The notes under the pieces are model-generated. The model saw only the letters and a list, made by a program, of their open reading frames with translations, was not told the origin of the DNA and searched no databases. Both the position numbers and the translations under genes were made by a program. Shown here piece after piece: positions 46,426 through 56,878 of a DNA stretch of 64,000 bases (positions are counted from its first letter, which is position 1; each line of letters opens with the position of its first letter). This DNA comes from Pollenia angustigena (lineage: Eukaryota > Arthropoda > Insecta > Diptera > Polleniidae), in the NCBI GenBank assembly GCA_930367215.1, contig OV884058.1, positions 171,412,478 to 171,476,477 on the forward strand. The letters run 5' to 3'.

Positions 46426-46866
46426 TTTATTATATTTATAGAATGTCAAACATTAAAATTATTAAAATATAGTGTTAATGAATAAAAAGTAAAAAAATAA
46501 TATTTTTAAGGTTTGACATTCTATAAATCTGACATGAACAAAGATATGCTAACGAAATTCGGCAGTTATGTAGATTAAAAAGTTCTTAAAATAGTGGGCT
46601 AAAAAAAATCCCACTTTTTTAATAAAAAAAATACCAAAGTTCTCAATCTCAATCATTAGCATTTTCATACTAAATGCTAAAAAACATCAAAAGTTCAACT
46701 TAAATTTCTCAACAACTACTGAACCGATTTTAACAAAATTAAAACGGTAAAAAAGTTCAAGAAGTCTTCTCTCCTACAAAAAAAAAAAAAAAAAATGCAA
46801 AATTATCTCTGTCGGTTCAAAAGTTACAGATTTTTGGCCGATGAAAAACGATTTTCAGCCACTGTG

Positions 46867-46871
46867 CGACG
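46867..46871. repeat. Shared CGACG between Transib A and B
   Basis: This single CGACG follows the right end of A and immediately precedes the left end of B. Confidence 0.9.
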
Positions 46872-46928
46872 CACAGAGGGATTTGTCCATACAATGTTTG
46901 GCAAAAAATATAAGGAGTGCTCGTAGAA

Positions 46929-47400
46929 TGTTGAAATTTTGCTCTGAGCCTTTGGTTAGCTCAATTAAGAAAAATATAAAGTTTCATCAAAATTGGCCAC
47001 GCCCTCCACCCCCCGCCCATAGAACCCAAAATTTTTTTTTGGCCCAAAGTTTTTGAAATTTCGCTCTGAGCCTTTATTTAGCTCAATTAAGAAAAATATA
47101 AAGTTTCATCGAAATTGGCCACGCCCTCCACCCACCGCCCATAGAACCCAAAATTTTTTTTTGGCCCAAAGTTTTTGAAATTTCGCTCTGAGCCTTTATT
47201 TAGCTCAATTAAGAAAAATATAAAGTTTCATCGAAATTGGCCACGCCCTCCACCCACCGCCCATAGAACCCAAAATTTTTTTTTGGCCCAAAGTTTTTGA
47301 AATTTAGCGCTGAGCCTTTATTTAGCTCAATTAAGTAAAATATAAAGTTTCATCAAAATTGACCACGCCCTCTACCCACCCACTCTACACATTTAAGAAT
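46929..47400. repeat. 122-bp tandem repeat, about 3.8 copies
   Basis: TTTTGAAATTTCGCTCTGAG recurs at 47051, 47173 and (diverged) 47295, with a first variant copy at 46929. Each unit contains GGCCACGCCCTCCACCC and CGCCCATAGAACCCAAAA. It lies between the Transib B stop codon and its end. Confidence 0.9.
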
Positions 47401-47455
47401 AATTTTATTTGAGTATAAAAAAAATGAGTAAACTTTTAAACTCATTTTAAAGTTT

Positions 47456-49381
47456 TTATTCATCAATTATCATTTCTTTTACTACATCATCTAGTTCCAA
47501 AATATGTTTACGTGGTTGACGTCTTATACTACTTATATAGGGATCAGATGATGCAAGCAAACGATGCAAAACATCAGTATTTGTTGCAGTTCTACTACAT
47601 TTTCTGGAAAACATTAATCTATAATTTCTGTAATCCTTATTACGTGCTTCTTCCGCTTCCTCGGAGAGCATGCCTATAGGGAGCACTGCTGCTTCAATTA
47701 TGTCATTTCCATGTATCAATACTTTATGGACAGTAGCTGGCATGAAGTACCAATTGTATTTACGAACGAATAGCTCAGCAGTATCCCACGAATATTTCTT
47801 AAACTTCCCCGTATCAATTTTTTGCCCACATGTAATTATTTGGAGAATAATTCGGAAGCGATCTATTAGTTCTTCACTAATACCTGTTATATCTGCTACG
47901 AGAGCAGGATTCGAAAAGAAACGCCTTGAAGTATTTCCGTCATTCGACGACCCAGTTCCTTGTTGTACAGTATCCACTCGCAAGTTCATGCGTTCTTTAA
48001 ATGCTGCTTGAATACGCTGTTTGTTTTCTTGTTTTAATATCTTATTTTTGGATTCAATTGCAGACCACTTTTGAAAAGGCATATTATAAGATATATGGAG
48101 TATGCACTCCATAAACTTTATTCGAGCGTGTAATGATGAAATACCTAATTTAAAAGCTTCACTATCAATGGTTTTTGTTGATATTATATCCAAATGGTTC
48201 ATTTCAGAGGGCTTCGCTTTACAAATATAGCATACGGCTGCTGAAGCAGTATTTGTAACTGTCTGAGCCGTTTTGCCATCTAGCATCGTGAACACTAAAT
48301 TGTGTGTTACATTGAATTGTTTGCCGCATACTATAACAGTCGTATTTCCTAAAGCGGTAATTTCGGACTTTATTTTCTCAACAACAGTTAAGACTTTTTC
48401 TTTAGTCTCCTTAGCGAATTCGAAAGAAATTGGACGACAATATCTTGTTGATGATGGACTACTGTTACGCCAGTATTCATGTTCAGAGGTTGCTCGTAAA
48501 CTTAAGGGCACCATCGATACTAATAGCAGGTTCTTGTCAGTAACATCAGGTACTAAACTTTGATTGTACTCTGAATGTCCAGAAGAGCCATCGCAACCCC
48601 ATTTTGACATAAGAGTGCAATTCAAATTGACCATATTATTAATATTTTCGTGTGAAAAACTTTCAAATAAACGCTTAGTGGTGTGATCCATTAAACTTTG
48701 CAAATTTACTGAGGCTTCTTTTTCTGATATTTTAACTTCACTAGGATAACACTTTTTCTTCTCATCTAGTACCTTTGCATACGGAGGTAAAATATTGTAT
48801 CCCTCTTTATGCAAAACATATTTTATAGTTTCATACTGATACTTTGTTAACTCTGCATCTAGTAACAACGCCAGCGCAGTTGCGGGAGGAATATATGATT
48901 GCGATTTTAAATTTGAGCCTGCTAATGCACTTGCCATTTCTAAATGTTGTTTGCTGTACTGGGACGCTAAATCAGCAGCTTTGTACCTTTTACTACGATC
49001 AGCGCAATCGCCGAATTCCTTAGCTGGCCTTCCAATTTTTGTTGAACAACTAGGTTGCTCATCAGCAAGCGATACTTCAAATATATCTAAAAATTTTCAA
49101 TTATATTCAAAGTACACATTAATTATTTTGTTTTGAAACGTACTTTTTAGCCAAGTGTAATTTTTCTCAAAGAAATAAGATTTGTTTCTGTGGGATTCGG
49201 CCCAACGTTTAAAAAAGTGACTAAGAAATCGCTTTTGAACTGATTTTTTCACAATTTGAATTTCATTAATAGTAAGCACCATGTTTTTTGTTTTTATGAA
49301 ATCAGTTAATAAATCCACATTATTATTGCAATTTATAAGTTCCTTGCACAATTCACTATATGAAACACAAAATGAACCCAT
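47456..49381 (-). CDS. Transib B transposase (RAG1-like DDE), intact, two exons
   Basis: Exon 1 runs 49381-49144 from an ATG (MGSFCVSYSEL). A 57-nt intron (49143-49087; AAAAA|GTACGT to TTTTTAG|ATAT) keeps frame, and exon 2 runs 49086-47456. The total is 622 residues with no internal stop. Motifs in order: GRPAKEFGDCADRSKRYK, like the N-terminal Transib/RAG1 DNA-binding segment (about 95-113); SKWGCDGSSGHSEYNQS with Asp245; FTMLDGKTAQTVTNT with Asp349; CYIC zinc ligands (about 365-368); MPATVHKVLIHG histidines H-x4-H (about 533-538); and LSEEAEEARNKDYRNYR with Glu559. The D-D spacing of 104 is close to that of RAG1 (Asp600, Asp708, Glu962). The enzyme would excise and insert the element, making CGNCG duplications. 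The 622 residues are near the family norm. No promoter is assigned. Whether it is expressed is unknown. Confidence 0.92.
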
Positions 49382-50129
49382 TTTGAAAATTAGTTACGTT
49401 TAATAATTTTCTTAAACTTTTTTTTGGCAAATATTATTATTTAAAATAATCATATGGTTTTGTTTTTCTTTTTTTGTTATGCACTTTTTCGATATTGCTG
49501 TCAATCAGTTATTAAAAAGTAAAGTAAAAGTAAAATCCTAAAAGTATGCAACACCTTTTATTGTAAATATGCATTGCAGTTATTGTAAATATTCACAAAA
49601 AATACGTGAGTTTTATCACAAAATTTATAAGTTTGTTCAGCGATCGCAAAAAGTCGCAGAATTTTTTTACATAAAATGAAAGAAAACATTCCAAACTTTC
49701 ATTTAGTAGTACTACCAACACGGAGGTAGACCGAGCTAACTTATTTTTTTTCTAATGAAAACTGCAAATGCTAAATTTTTTGGAGTAATTTTGATTTGCT
49801 CAGATCTCTTAAACTATATATGTAATTTAAATAATTTTTCTTTCATATTAAATTTAAAATACTATATTTTAATAACAGTGCTCTAAATCTATTGGTAGTT
49901 AAACCATATTTATTGTATAAACAACTGAAATGTAGTAAAATTTTCATCAGTTTTCGTTGTATAATATTTAGATAACTTTACCACACTTTTTTTTATACAA
50001 AATTTTATTTTTTTCGAAAACAAATCATGGTTTTCTTCTAATGAAACAGTTCTCTACAGAATTGCATCATTACATTTCTAAAAAATAACTGTAAAAAATT
50101 GGACTTTTTGCCAAAAAAATACCACTGTG

Positions 50130-50134
50130 CGACG
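50130..50134. repeat. Transib target duplication CGACG, copy 3
   Basis: CGACG lies immediately right of Transib B. On the minus strand it belongs to the hAT codons for alanine-serine at the interruption point. Confidence 0.9.
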
Positions 50135-51327
50135 CAGCGATTGAGTTAGTGTTTGACATTTCCTCAAGCTCTATTTCACACAAAAGCCAATCACGATAAA
50201 AATCTCCCATGATTAGTTGCTTGTACTGTAACAACGTAGTAGCATTGGCAATTGGCTTAAATCTATTTATAAATTGTTTTACAAATTCCCAGTCAACTTC
50301 AATGGTAAACATATTATTGGAATCAACCCATGCTTTTGCTTCCATTAAAGAGTGGACCATCTCAAATGTGGAGCTCCACCTAGTAGAGTTATCTAAACCA
50401 GGCAAAGGACCACCTTTCAGTTCGCGCATTTTTTTCGAATAAACTTTGCATTTTCCCTGCAATTACTTATTTTTTCTTTTAAAAGTTTAATAACATCCCA
50501 TGCTGCCAATTGCAAAGTATATGCAGCACAATGTATGACAGATAAAAAGAACCCTGAAATGCCTCTAGAGACTTGATTAAACAAATCCTCATTAAAATGT
50601 TCATTATGCTCAGTATCATTTTCATTAAATTCCTGTAAGAGCTTTGATGTTTTAAAAACGTTTGCTACGTTGTCTGTTGTTACTGAATAAATCTGGTTTG
50701 AATTAATGCCAAATTTATCCAGTATGTCTAAAATAACTTGTTTTAAATAATTTGATTGGTGACGTTCAAAAAGTTCCACCATTCCTATTGTAAAGACAAC
50801 TGCTTTAAAGTTGTGGTCAATGAATTGAATATTAACTCATAAGATACTTCTATCCATTCTACTACATATGTCGAATTTTAAGCAAATATATTTTTTACTC
50901 ACTGACTTCATTATTTCTAAACGCAGGGAATTTGCCATTTTATTGAGTGCTTCACCAATCGATTTGGAATTATATTTCACTCCAAATCCATCTGTCCAAG
51001 GTTGCAAAAGATTTTGGATTGCATCGTTATCGAAATTTCTAAAAGGCATATGCATTTCAGCAATAAGCTTAACAATGCATTTTTATATTCCCCTTTATCC
51101 ATTTTTAATGCAACAGTTTGAGCTTTCCTTTTTTTGTATGGTGATTGTGAGGAATAAGCAAAGGGGTCATCTTCACGAGTTATGTTCTTAATGTGCATCA
51201 CTAAATAATGGCGCTTTATGTTACCAGCATGAGCTTTGAGGGTTTTATCACACAATAAGCAATTTCCTGAACCAGTGGCATCCAGAACTAAATATGATTC
51301 TATAGAAAAGAGCTTAAAACGACCCAT
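50130..51327 (-). pseudogene. hAT transposase, N-terminal two thirds (decayed)
   Basis: The start is ATG 51327 (MGRFKLFSIESYL). A BED-type zinc finger follows: CLLCDKTLKAH...RHYLVMH. After a shift near 51060 come MHMPFRNFDNDAIQNLL and KKYICLKFDICSR with the first catalytic Asp. After a stop near 50837 come QIYSVTTDNVANVFKTSK with the second, and VIHCAAYTLQLA. A slip in an A run near 50430 leads to LPGLDNSTRWSSTFEMV. The frame ends at TNSIAAS, where the Transib pair is inserted, and resumes at 42564 with LLETLKKL. Domain order is that of insect hAT transposases with a BED finger. Three frame defects besides the insertion show that it was already decaying, or decayed afterwards. I could not define its TIRs. 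Confidence 0.88.
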
Positions 51328-51569
51328 ATTCTGAGAAAACTTTTCACAAATATTATTTAAATTAGTTTTTAAGAATGTAATGTAACGTTGTCATACGTTT
51401 AAATATATTTATGTATGTATTTTGTTTTAAGAAATTTTTAATTTTTTTAATTTTATTTTTTTTGAACAAAAGTTTTTTAGAAAACGTTTTATTTTTAAAA
51501 CTTTATTTTATTAATTTTTTTCGACAACTATTTTTTCATTACTATTTTAAACATTTTTTGTTTTCTGTA
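51328..51569. other. Upstream of the hAT gene
   Basis: This stretch is AT-rich. The hAT right terminus must lie here or further right, but no TIR is convincing. Confidence 0.4.
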
Positions 51570-51690
51570 AAGTGCCAATTCACACGTCAGGCGAGCGAGA
51601 GTGAGAGAGAAACGTTTATTTTCCTCTCTTCACTCTCGTTATAAAGTAGCAAGCTGATCAATAATACTTGCAACGTGTGAATTGGGACAA
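51570..51690. mobile_element. Small MITE, ~120 bp
   Basis: CCAATTCACACGT (51575) and ACGTGTGAATTGG (to 51685) are inverted, with GAGCGAGAGTGAGAGAG and its partial complement inside. Confidence 0.6.
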
Positions 51691-52169
51691 AGTGTAGAAT
51701 TTTTTAAACTTGCACAGTAAATATTTTTTTAGAAACAAAATAAAAAAACATTTTCCGGTCCTTGCTTGAAATATATTTTTTAAAAGTAAAAACTATTCAA
51801 TTTTAAACAATATGCTGTTCAATAAATAACAAATTTAAAAATTAATATAAAAATCATTTGTTTTAAATGAATTGTAAATGACCCTTTTTCTAAATGAATT
51901 TTAGTTTGTTAAAAATGAATTTTCGTTTGAATTTAACTACATAATATTTTGAGTGTAGCTATTTATTTACGATACCCAGAAGTATTGAATGCGAACATTG
52001 GTTTCCTCGGCAGCATATGTAAAAAATATAAAAACCGTAAAAATGTGAAACCGGTCGGCTTCGGTTCGGTTTTGAAAAAATCTCAATAAAAGTACATAAA
52101 CATACATAAACATACATATACATGTATATATTTTGTATGTTATACAATTTTGTTATTTGTTTCAATCCA
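51691..52169. other. Unassigned AT-rich DNA
   Basis: No supported feature is visible in this stretch. Confidence 0.4.
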
Positions 52170-52759
52170 GCTAGCATTTGGGTGATAATTTTTTGTACAA
52201 ATCAACTTAATGATTTTTTTCAGATCACTTTTGATGATTACGAATTGATTTATCAATTGAGCGATTGAAAAAGCATTCATATGTTATTCAATCATATGAA
52301 ATCATTGAAAAAGGATTAACAGATGATTCATTCTTATTCTCAAAAAGGAATCAGAAAATTTTATCACAATTGATTCTTTGAGGTGATTATCGTCAGGGTA
52401 CCATTTTCTCACAACGTTTGTATCATTAATAATCGAAAATAGAGCCCATATGCGTTTATTTTGTTCGTGAAGCTGATTCCTCAAAGATTAAACTATGATA
52501 CATTTTTAATCATATTCGATTTTTGTTGACTCTTCAGCGCTATTAAAAAACAAGAATATGCGCTCAATTTCTGATTATAAAAGAAACATTTGCCGGGAGA
52601 AAACTGTACCCTACCCACGACTCTTCTTGATGAGTCATTTATGATACGCATTTTTAGTGTAACTGCAACTGATTAATCAGTTTTTGGATCACAAATCTAC
52701 TCAAAAAAGAATCATCAAGATGATTTTTGAAAAAACGAAGCGATCTTCCAAATGCTAGC
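52170..52759. mobile_element. MITE with GCTAGCATTTGG ends
   Basis: The left end GCTAGCATTTGGGTGAT and the right end ATCTTCCAAATGCTAGC are inverted. The interior repeats TGATTC/GAATCA and AATTGATT motifs in both orientations. The target duplication is not clear. Confidence 0.6.
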
Positions 52760-52828
52760 AAGAATCAAGGTACTTAAATTAAAAAAGACACATTTGTTTT
52801 TCTTAATACTTATTTAAAATTATAAGAA

Positions 52829-53020
52829 TCTATATATAAATCGGCAATGGCAAAACAGTTAAGAACACTTTCCCCCTCTGTATGTCAACCGATTTGAACA
52901 AAATGTACACCACTTGAAAGATATTTACTTACAGAAGTGCACAATATATATTTTATTGAAATCTGTTCAATATTTTCGGGGTAATAAGCGTTCAAATTTG
53001 CTACTAACACATACATATGT
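52829..53020 (+). mobile_element. Helitron-like 5' end
   Basis: A|TCTATATATAAATCGGCAAT is the usual 5' start of fly Helitrons and is followed by the familiar ACCGATTTGAACAAAATG text. A matching CTAG terminus was not found, so the fragment is truncated. Confidence 0.5.
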
Positions 53021-54429
53021 AAATACAAAATTTGTTTTTTTTTTCAATTATTAAATAATAAAAAATAGGGTGCTCGATTATTCGACATTTTTTAGAAATC
53101 GTTTATCGAATATTTTGACTCGTTCAACATCTGGTACTTTGATTAATTTTCGTTGATATTAGACATAGAAAAATAAAATTAAACACGCAATGTCCTGAGT
53201 AGATGACAACCTATAAAGGAGATTTCTTGATACTTTTTTGTTTTTCTGATATTTTTTATATTGAACAGGAGGTTGGTCCCTCGACAAATCGATCCACTAA
53301 GACGGAAAAACTGAATGCTTTGTTCTATGTTTTCTTCATAGGTACATAAAAATGCATGGTCGAATTTTGACCATTAGGCGAACACTTGTTTTTGAAACAC
53401 CTTGCCATTGTTGCAGGCTGTTATGTATAAATTTTTTTATGTTGAAGTACGAGTATTATGCAGTATTTTTTTAAGCATAAAATTAATTTTAAAGAATAAG
53501 CTAAAAACCGAGGTTTTCTTGTCGGTTTTCGGTTTCGGTTTTTAGGCATTAAAAACCGCGGTTTCGATTTCGGTTAAAACCGAACAGCAATCTCTAAAAT
53601 AAGGTATCAATTACACTGTGCAAGAAATTGACTCTTTTTTTGAGACAAGCTGGGCACCTGGCATTTTAACCTAATTGTTGGCGGTTCATTAAAATTCTTA
53701 AACTTGGCTCTTGTAGCGCCAAGGATGTCCCTATTTGACCGACCCCACTTTATTTTTCATCTCAAAATTTTATTTCTAACATACCTACCCGTTATCTCTA
53801 TTCCTTAAGGGGGCTCCCATACAAAATGTTCAATGCAGACTAGAAATATATTGAAGAAAAAGTCCCATAAATGCCCAGGAGTCGCCCCTACTGGGATATG
53901 ATGTATTACCGACCTTAATCAGAAAGAAGTTATTTTATAATTTTCGGTTTTTTTTTTAGTTTTTTCAATAAGCTAAAGCGTTTTTGAGTAATGCGAACAT
54001 ATGTTGTGTAACCTCCTGCATTTTCGAAATAACGGTATATATCAAAAACCAGAGCCAACATAAAAAACGGAGGCCACCACTGGATTCAGCGTACCCGAAT
54101 TATGTTCAAACGCCATGTGCCCGGCCTGTCTGTTTTTTCAACTAGCATAGTGTTATCAGACGTCATTAATTTGTTTTAGAAGCTTTTTACAATATAAGTT
54201 TTTATACATAATTCTTCCATATTACTTTAAAGGAATACATTTAATTATCTTATTTCGTAATGAGTTTAATTTTCTTCGTGAATTAATTTCTTTTAATACT
54301 AATACATAAACAATTTTACAAATTGGCTTTTATATATGAAATCCCAAAAAATCCCCATTCGTCCCGGGATCCCGGGTTTCAAAAAACCTGGTCCCATTCG
54401 GTATCCCTAGTAAACACCTATACACCACA
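53021..54429. other. Mixed repeat relics
   Basis: About 53500-53585 is rich in CGGTTTTCGGTTT-type repeats of a MITE. About 54345-54411 looks like a hAT MITE end (CCCGGGATCCCGGG...GGTATCCCTAG). Otherwise nothing is assigned. Confidence 0.4.
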
Positions 54430-54759
54430 TATATGTCAATCTCCTCAATTTCTGGCTATAGAAAGTCCGTTATAATCTCGCGATAGCGAACACCATTCAC
54501 GGTAATTGCTTGGCCGACGGCCCGATAGCGCCGCCAACCGCAGAACTAACTGGACTGCATGCGCATATGTTTTCCTGAAATTTGAGCACAATTCTCCCGA
54601 TTGTGGAAACATTTGGTCGATTATGCTGACCAAAAAAATCACGATGTGCACGGAATGCATTTTGATTGAAAGCCCATTTTCGTAAAAGGCTTTAGCAATC
54701 TTAACGCGCTGCTCAACTGTGTACCTCTCAATGGTAGAAGTTGTCGAATACTGAAACAA
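54430..54759 (-). pseudogene. DUF4817-type helix-turn-helix relic
   Basis: On the minus strand MFQYSTTSTIERYTVEQRVK continues as IAKAFYENGLSIK, matching the start of the helix-turn-helix segment (YTVEQRV.I...FYEN) found at the N-terminus of many insect transposon-derived open frames. Beyond it the frame shifts: the wobble text (SSAVGGAIGPSV, then FAIARL in another frame) suggests the original continued. It is a short, broken DNA-transposon or domesticated-transposon fragment. Confidence 0.6.
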
Positions 54760-55100
54760 AGAAAGGGGAATTTAAGTTGCGCAAAAAACTTGACGTTAAG
54801 GTGTGACTCACAATTAACATCGTGGATTATTGTTTTACCACCCTTTATTATATATTTATCAATTTAAAAATAAAATGCATATTAACATTTAAAATAATGG
54901 TGAATGAAGGTTGTTATCCTGCACGTTCTATAAAATTTTGTTTTATAAGATAAAAAAGATTTTTCGAAAGGAAATTGGTACTAGGTGGTAACTAAAAGTG
55001 GTCTAAAAGTGTAATAGGTCGTAGTTCTTATTTAATTGTATAGTACTATAAAACACTAATAAGAAAGTTTTTAAGTTCTGCTTTATATTCTTTTATCATA
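54760..55100. other. Unassigned AT-rich DNA
   Basis: No supported feature is visible in this stretch. Confidence 0.4.
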
Positions 55101-55230
55101 CAAACGATACAAGTACCGATACAAGTAAGTATCGATACTTTTTTTCGATACTAAATAGGTATCGATACTTTACGAGCGAGACCACAACGAGTAAAAGTAT
55201 CGATACCTTAGAGGTATCGTTTCATCCCTA
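55101..55230. mobile_element. GTATCGAT-rich MITE
   Basis: AACGATAC at the left and GTATCGTTTCATCCCTA at the right are inverted. AGTATCGATAC repeats at least four times between them. TAGGGATG-type ends occur in fly hAT MITEs. Confidence 0.55.
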
Positions 55231-55319
55231 GTTCCCAGACATAGCGGGTTTTCACTCTAGGGCGAAGATATTAAAAATAAAAATATGCCATTTATATCTG
55301 GTGTGTACTTAAATATTTT

Positions 55320-55640
55320 CTAAGGTACAATATTTTAGTCATATTTGAATTTCAGAAGAATGAGCTTTTGAGGGTCAAAAGGGGTCAAAACAGGAAACCA
55401 TCATAAGACAGGGAAAGTTTAATTTTGAAGCGAGTATAAGCTTTGGTACCCGTCTGCAGAACACTTTTTTAATTGAATGAAATTTGTATCAACAAAATTT
55501 TGAGTTGTTACCAACATCAGCACTGTGGCATTTTTTATACCGATTTTAATGAAATTATAACTGGAAAAAAATCAAGAATAAAAATTCTGAAATATTTCTA
55601 TCGGTTCAAAGTTACAAACAAAAAAAAAAACATTTAAATT
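55320..55640 (+). mobile_element. Transib A-like relic
   Basis: GAGCTTTTGAGGGTCAAAAGG and the following AGAACACTTTTTTAATT text match the 5' blocks of Transib A (43000 and 43690). TATCGGTTCAAAGTTACA matches its 3' subterminal part (46813). The GCACTGTGGCATTTTTT at 55520 resembles the terminus. It is internally deleted and non-coding. Confidence 0.6.
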
Positions 55641-55714
55641 AAATCTTGATTTGTACCAGGAGTAAAAAACCGAAATAAAATTACAACCTGACTTCATAAG
55701 CATATTAAAAAAAA

Positions 55715-56055
55715 AAATGGTTGAAATAAATAACCATTATATAGGTAACATTGACCATATAATTATTAATGCCGACCATTATATGATTACTTTTGACAAA
55801 TTTTTGAAAAATTTTGATCAAATTATGTTTAAGTTGGGCCACAAAATGATTAATTTTGACCATATTATTATGGTTAATATTGATCAAAATATGGTTTATT
55901 TTGACCATATTATGGTTGATTAAGGCCAAATTATTATTATTTTACCACATTATGGTCATATTTTACAATAATATGGTTACCTGCAAACATAAACATTGTT
56001 TGAATTCAACTTTAGAATGTTGCATTTAGAATATGGTTACCTGCAACCATAGTTT
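55715..56055. mobile_element. AACCATA-family repeat
   Basis: AACCATTATATAGGTAACATTGACC is followed by many TTTTGACCATATTAT/ATTATGGTT units in both orientations and ends with two ATATGGTTACCTGCAA blocks. It belongs to the family of the element at 5152-5638 but is less palindromic. Confidence 0.6.
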
Positions 56056-56279
56056 TATCTACGTGTATGAGCTCAACTTATAAAAACCAAGCATTCCCAA
56101 GCCCCGTCAAAACTCTTTGTGGTAATATGTAGGTCCATAATGAACCATACCTCCCATATAAGCCCCAATTTAACTGGAAAAAATCTGCAAACAAGTTGTT
56201 TAAAAGATATATTTTAGAATAAAAAACGCAAATGCAGTCTCAAATCTCGTCTTAAAATTTTGGCATGGAAGGACTATAT

Positions 56280-56878
56280 CAGTGTTGCCAAAATTTGGTG
56301 ACCAAAAATGGCTAAAAATGGGCTAAAAAATGGCTAAAAGCTTTTTTTAATAAAAAAAAAAATTAAAATTCAATAACAAAACAGAAATAATTCATTTAAA
56401 GTTGTTTACGATGAACTTGTAAGTTAAGATCAATTTTCTTAAATAAGAAAAAAGGATTATTTTGACAGATATTTAAAAAAATTAAATCATCAATAAATTC
56501 GATGTCGTTATTGTTTATCTCATAGGAATCACTCGTGCCTATTAGTTTGAAATAATTTGAAGGTAAATCATAATCACGACAACATTTACCCTACCTTTTG
56601 TGTCCAGATCTACAATACTCCCCCCGACTTTATGATAATATAAATATGATAAATTTTATTAAATTATCTGCAAACTTGCGGCCTCTACTTTGCGCAAAAG
56701 GTTTACATGGACAGCCAGCCAGCCAGCCGGACAAAAATTGTTAATTCGACTCAGAAAGTAATACTGAGTCAATCGGTATAAGTAAAAGAAAAATGGCTAA
56801 TGGCCACTCGTTTTTAATGGCTAAAGAGGGTGAAAAATGGATAAATCTAGCCACTAAATGCCTAAATTGGCAACACTG
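56280..56878. mobile_element. hAT-like MITE, 599 bp
   Basis: CAGTGTTGCCAAAATTTGG and AAATTGGCAACACTG form inverted ends. AAAATGGCTAAA motifs repeat near both ends. A CAGC simple repeat near 56713 is followed by TTAATTCGACTCAGAAAGTA. The flanking 8 bp (GACTATAT, CCCGATAG) do not match well. Confidence 0.65.

Larger units (their letters stand above)
42570..46866 (+). mobile_element. Transib A (4.3 kb, decayed)
   Basis: The left end is CACTGTGGCTGAAAATTG. The right end, read as its complement, is CACAGTGGCTGAAAATCG, and TTTCATCGGCCAAAA continues in both. CACTGTG/CACAGTG heptamer-like ends and CGACG duplications identify Transib. The 5' region holds two diverged copies (about 42780-43230 and 43500-43880) of a block with GAGGGTCAAAAGGGGTT-like text. 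An (AT)n run of about 60 bp lies at 46364-46424, and a TIR-like hairpin GAATGTCAAAC/GTTTGACATTC at 46441-46525. Confidence 0.92.
46872..50129 (-). mobile_element. Transib B (3.26 kb, apparently intact transposase)
   Basis: The left end on the plus strand is CACAGAGGGATTTGTCC, followed after a few bases by TTTGGCAAAAA. The right end, as complement, is CACAGTGGTATTTTTTTGGC, followed by AAAAAG. CGACG flanks both ends (46867-46871 and 50130-50134). One terminus has CACAGAG rather than CACAGTG. TIR sequence and protein differ clearly from Transib A, so it is a separate family. A 122-bp tandem repeat (46929-47400) fills its 3' region. Confidence 0.9.

Noticed and set aside
55705..55929. Frames rich in asparagine-histidine-isoleucine
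   Set aside because: They are translations of the repeated GACCATATTATGG motif.
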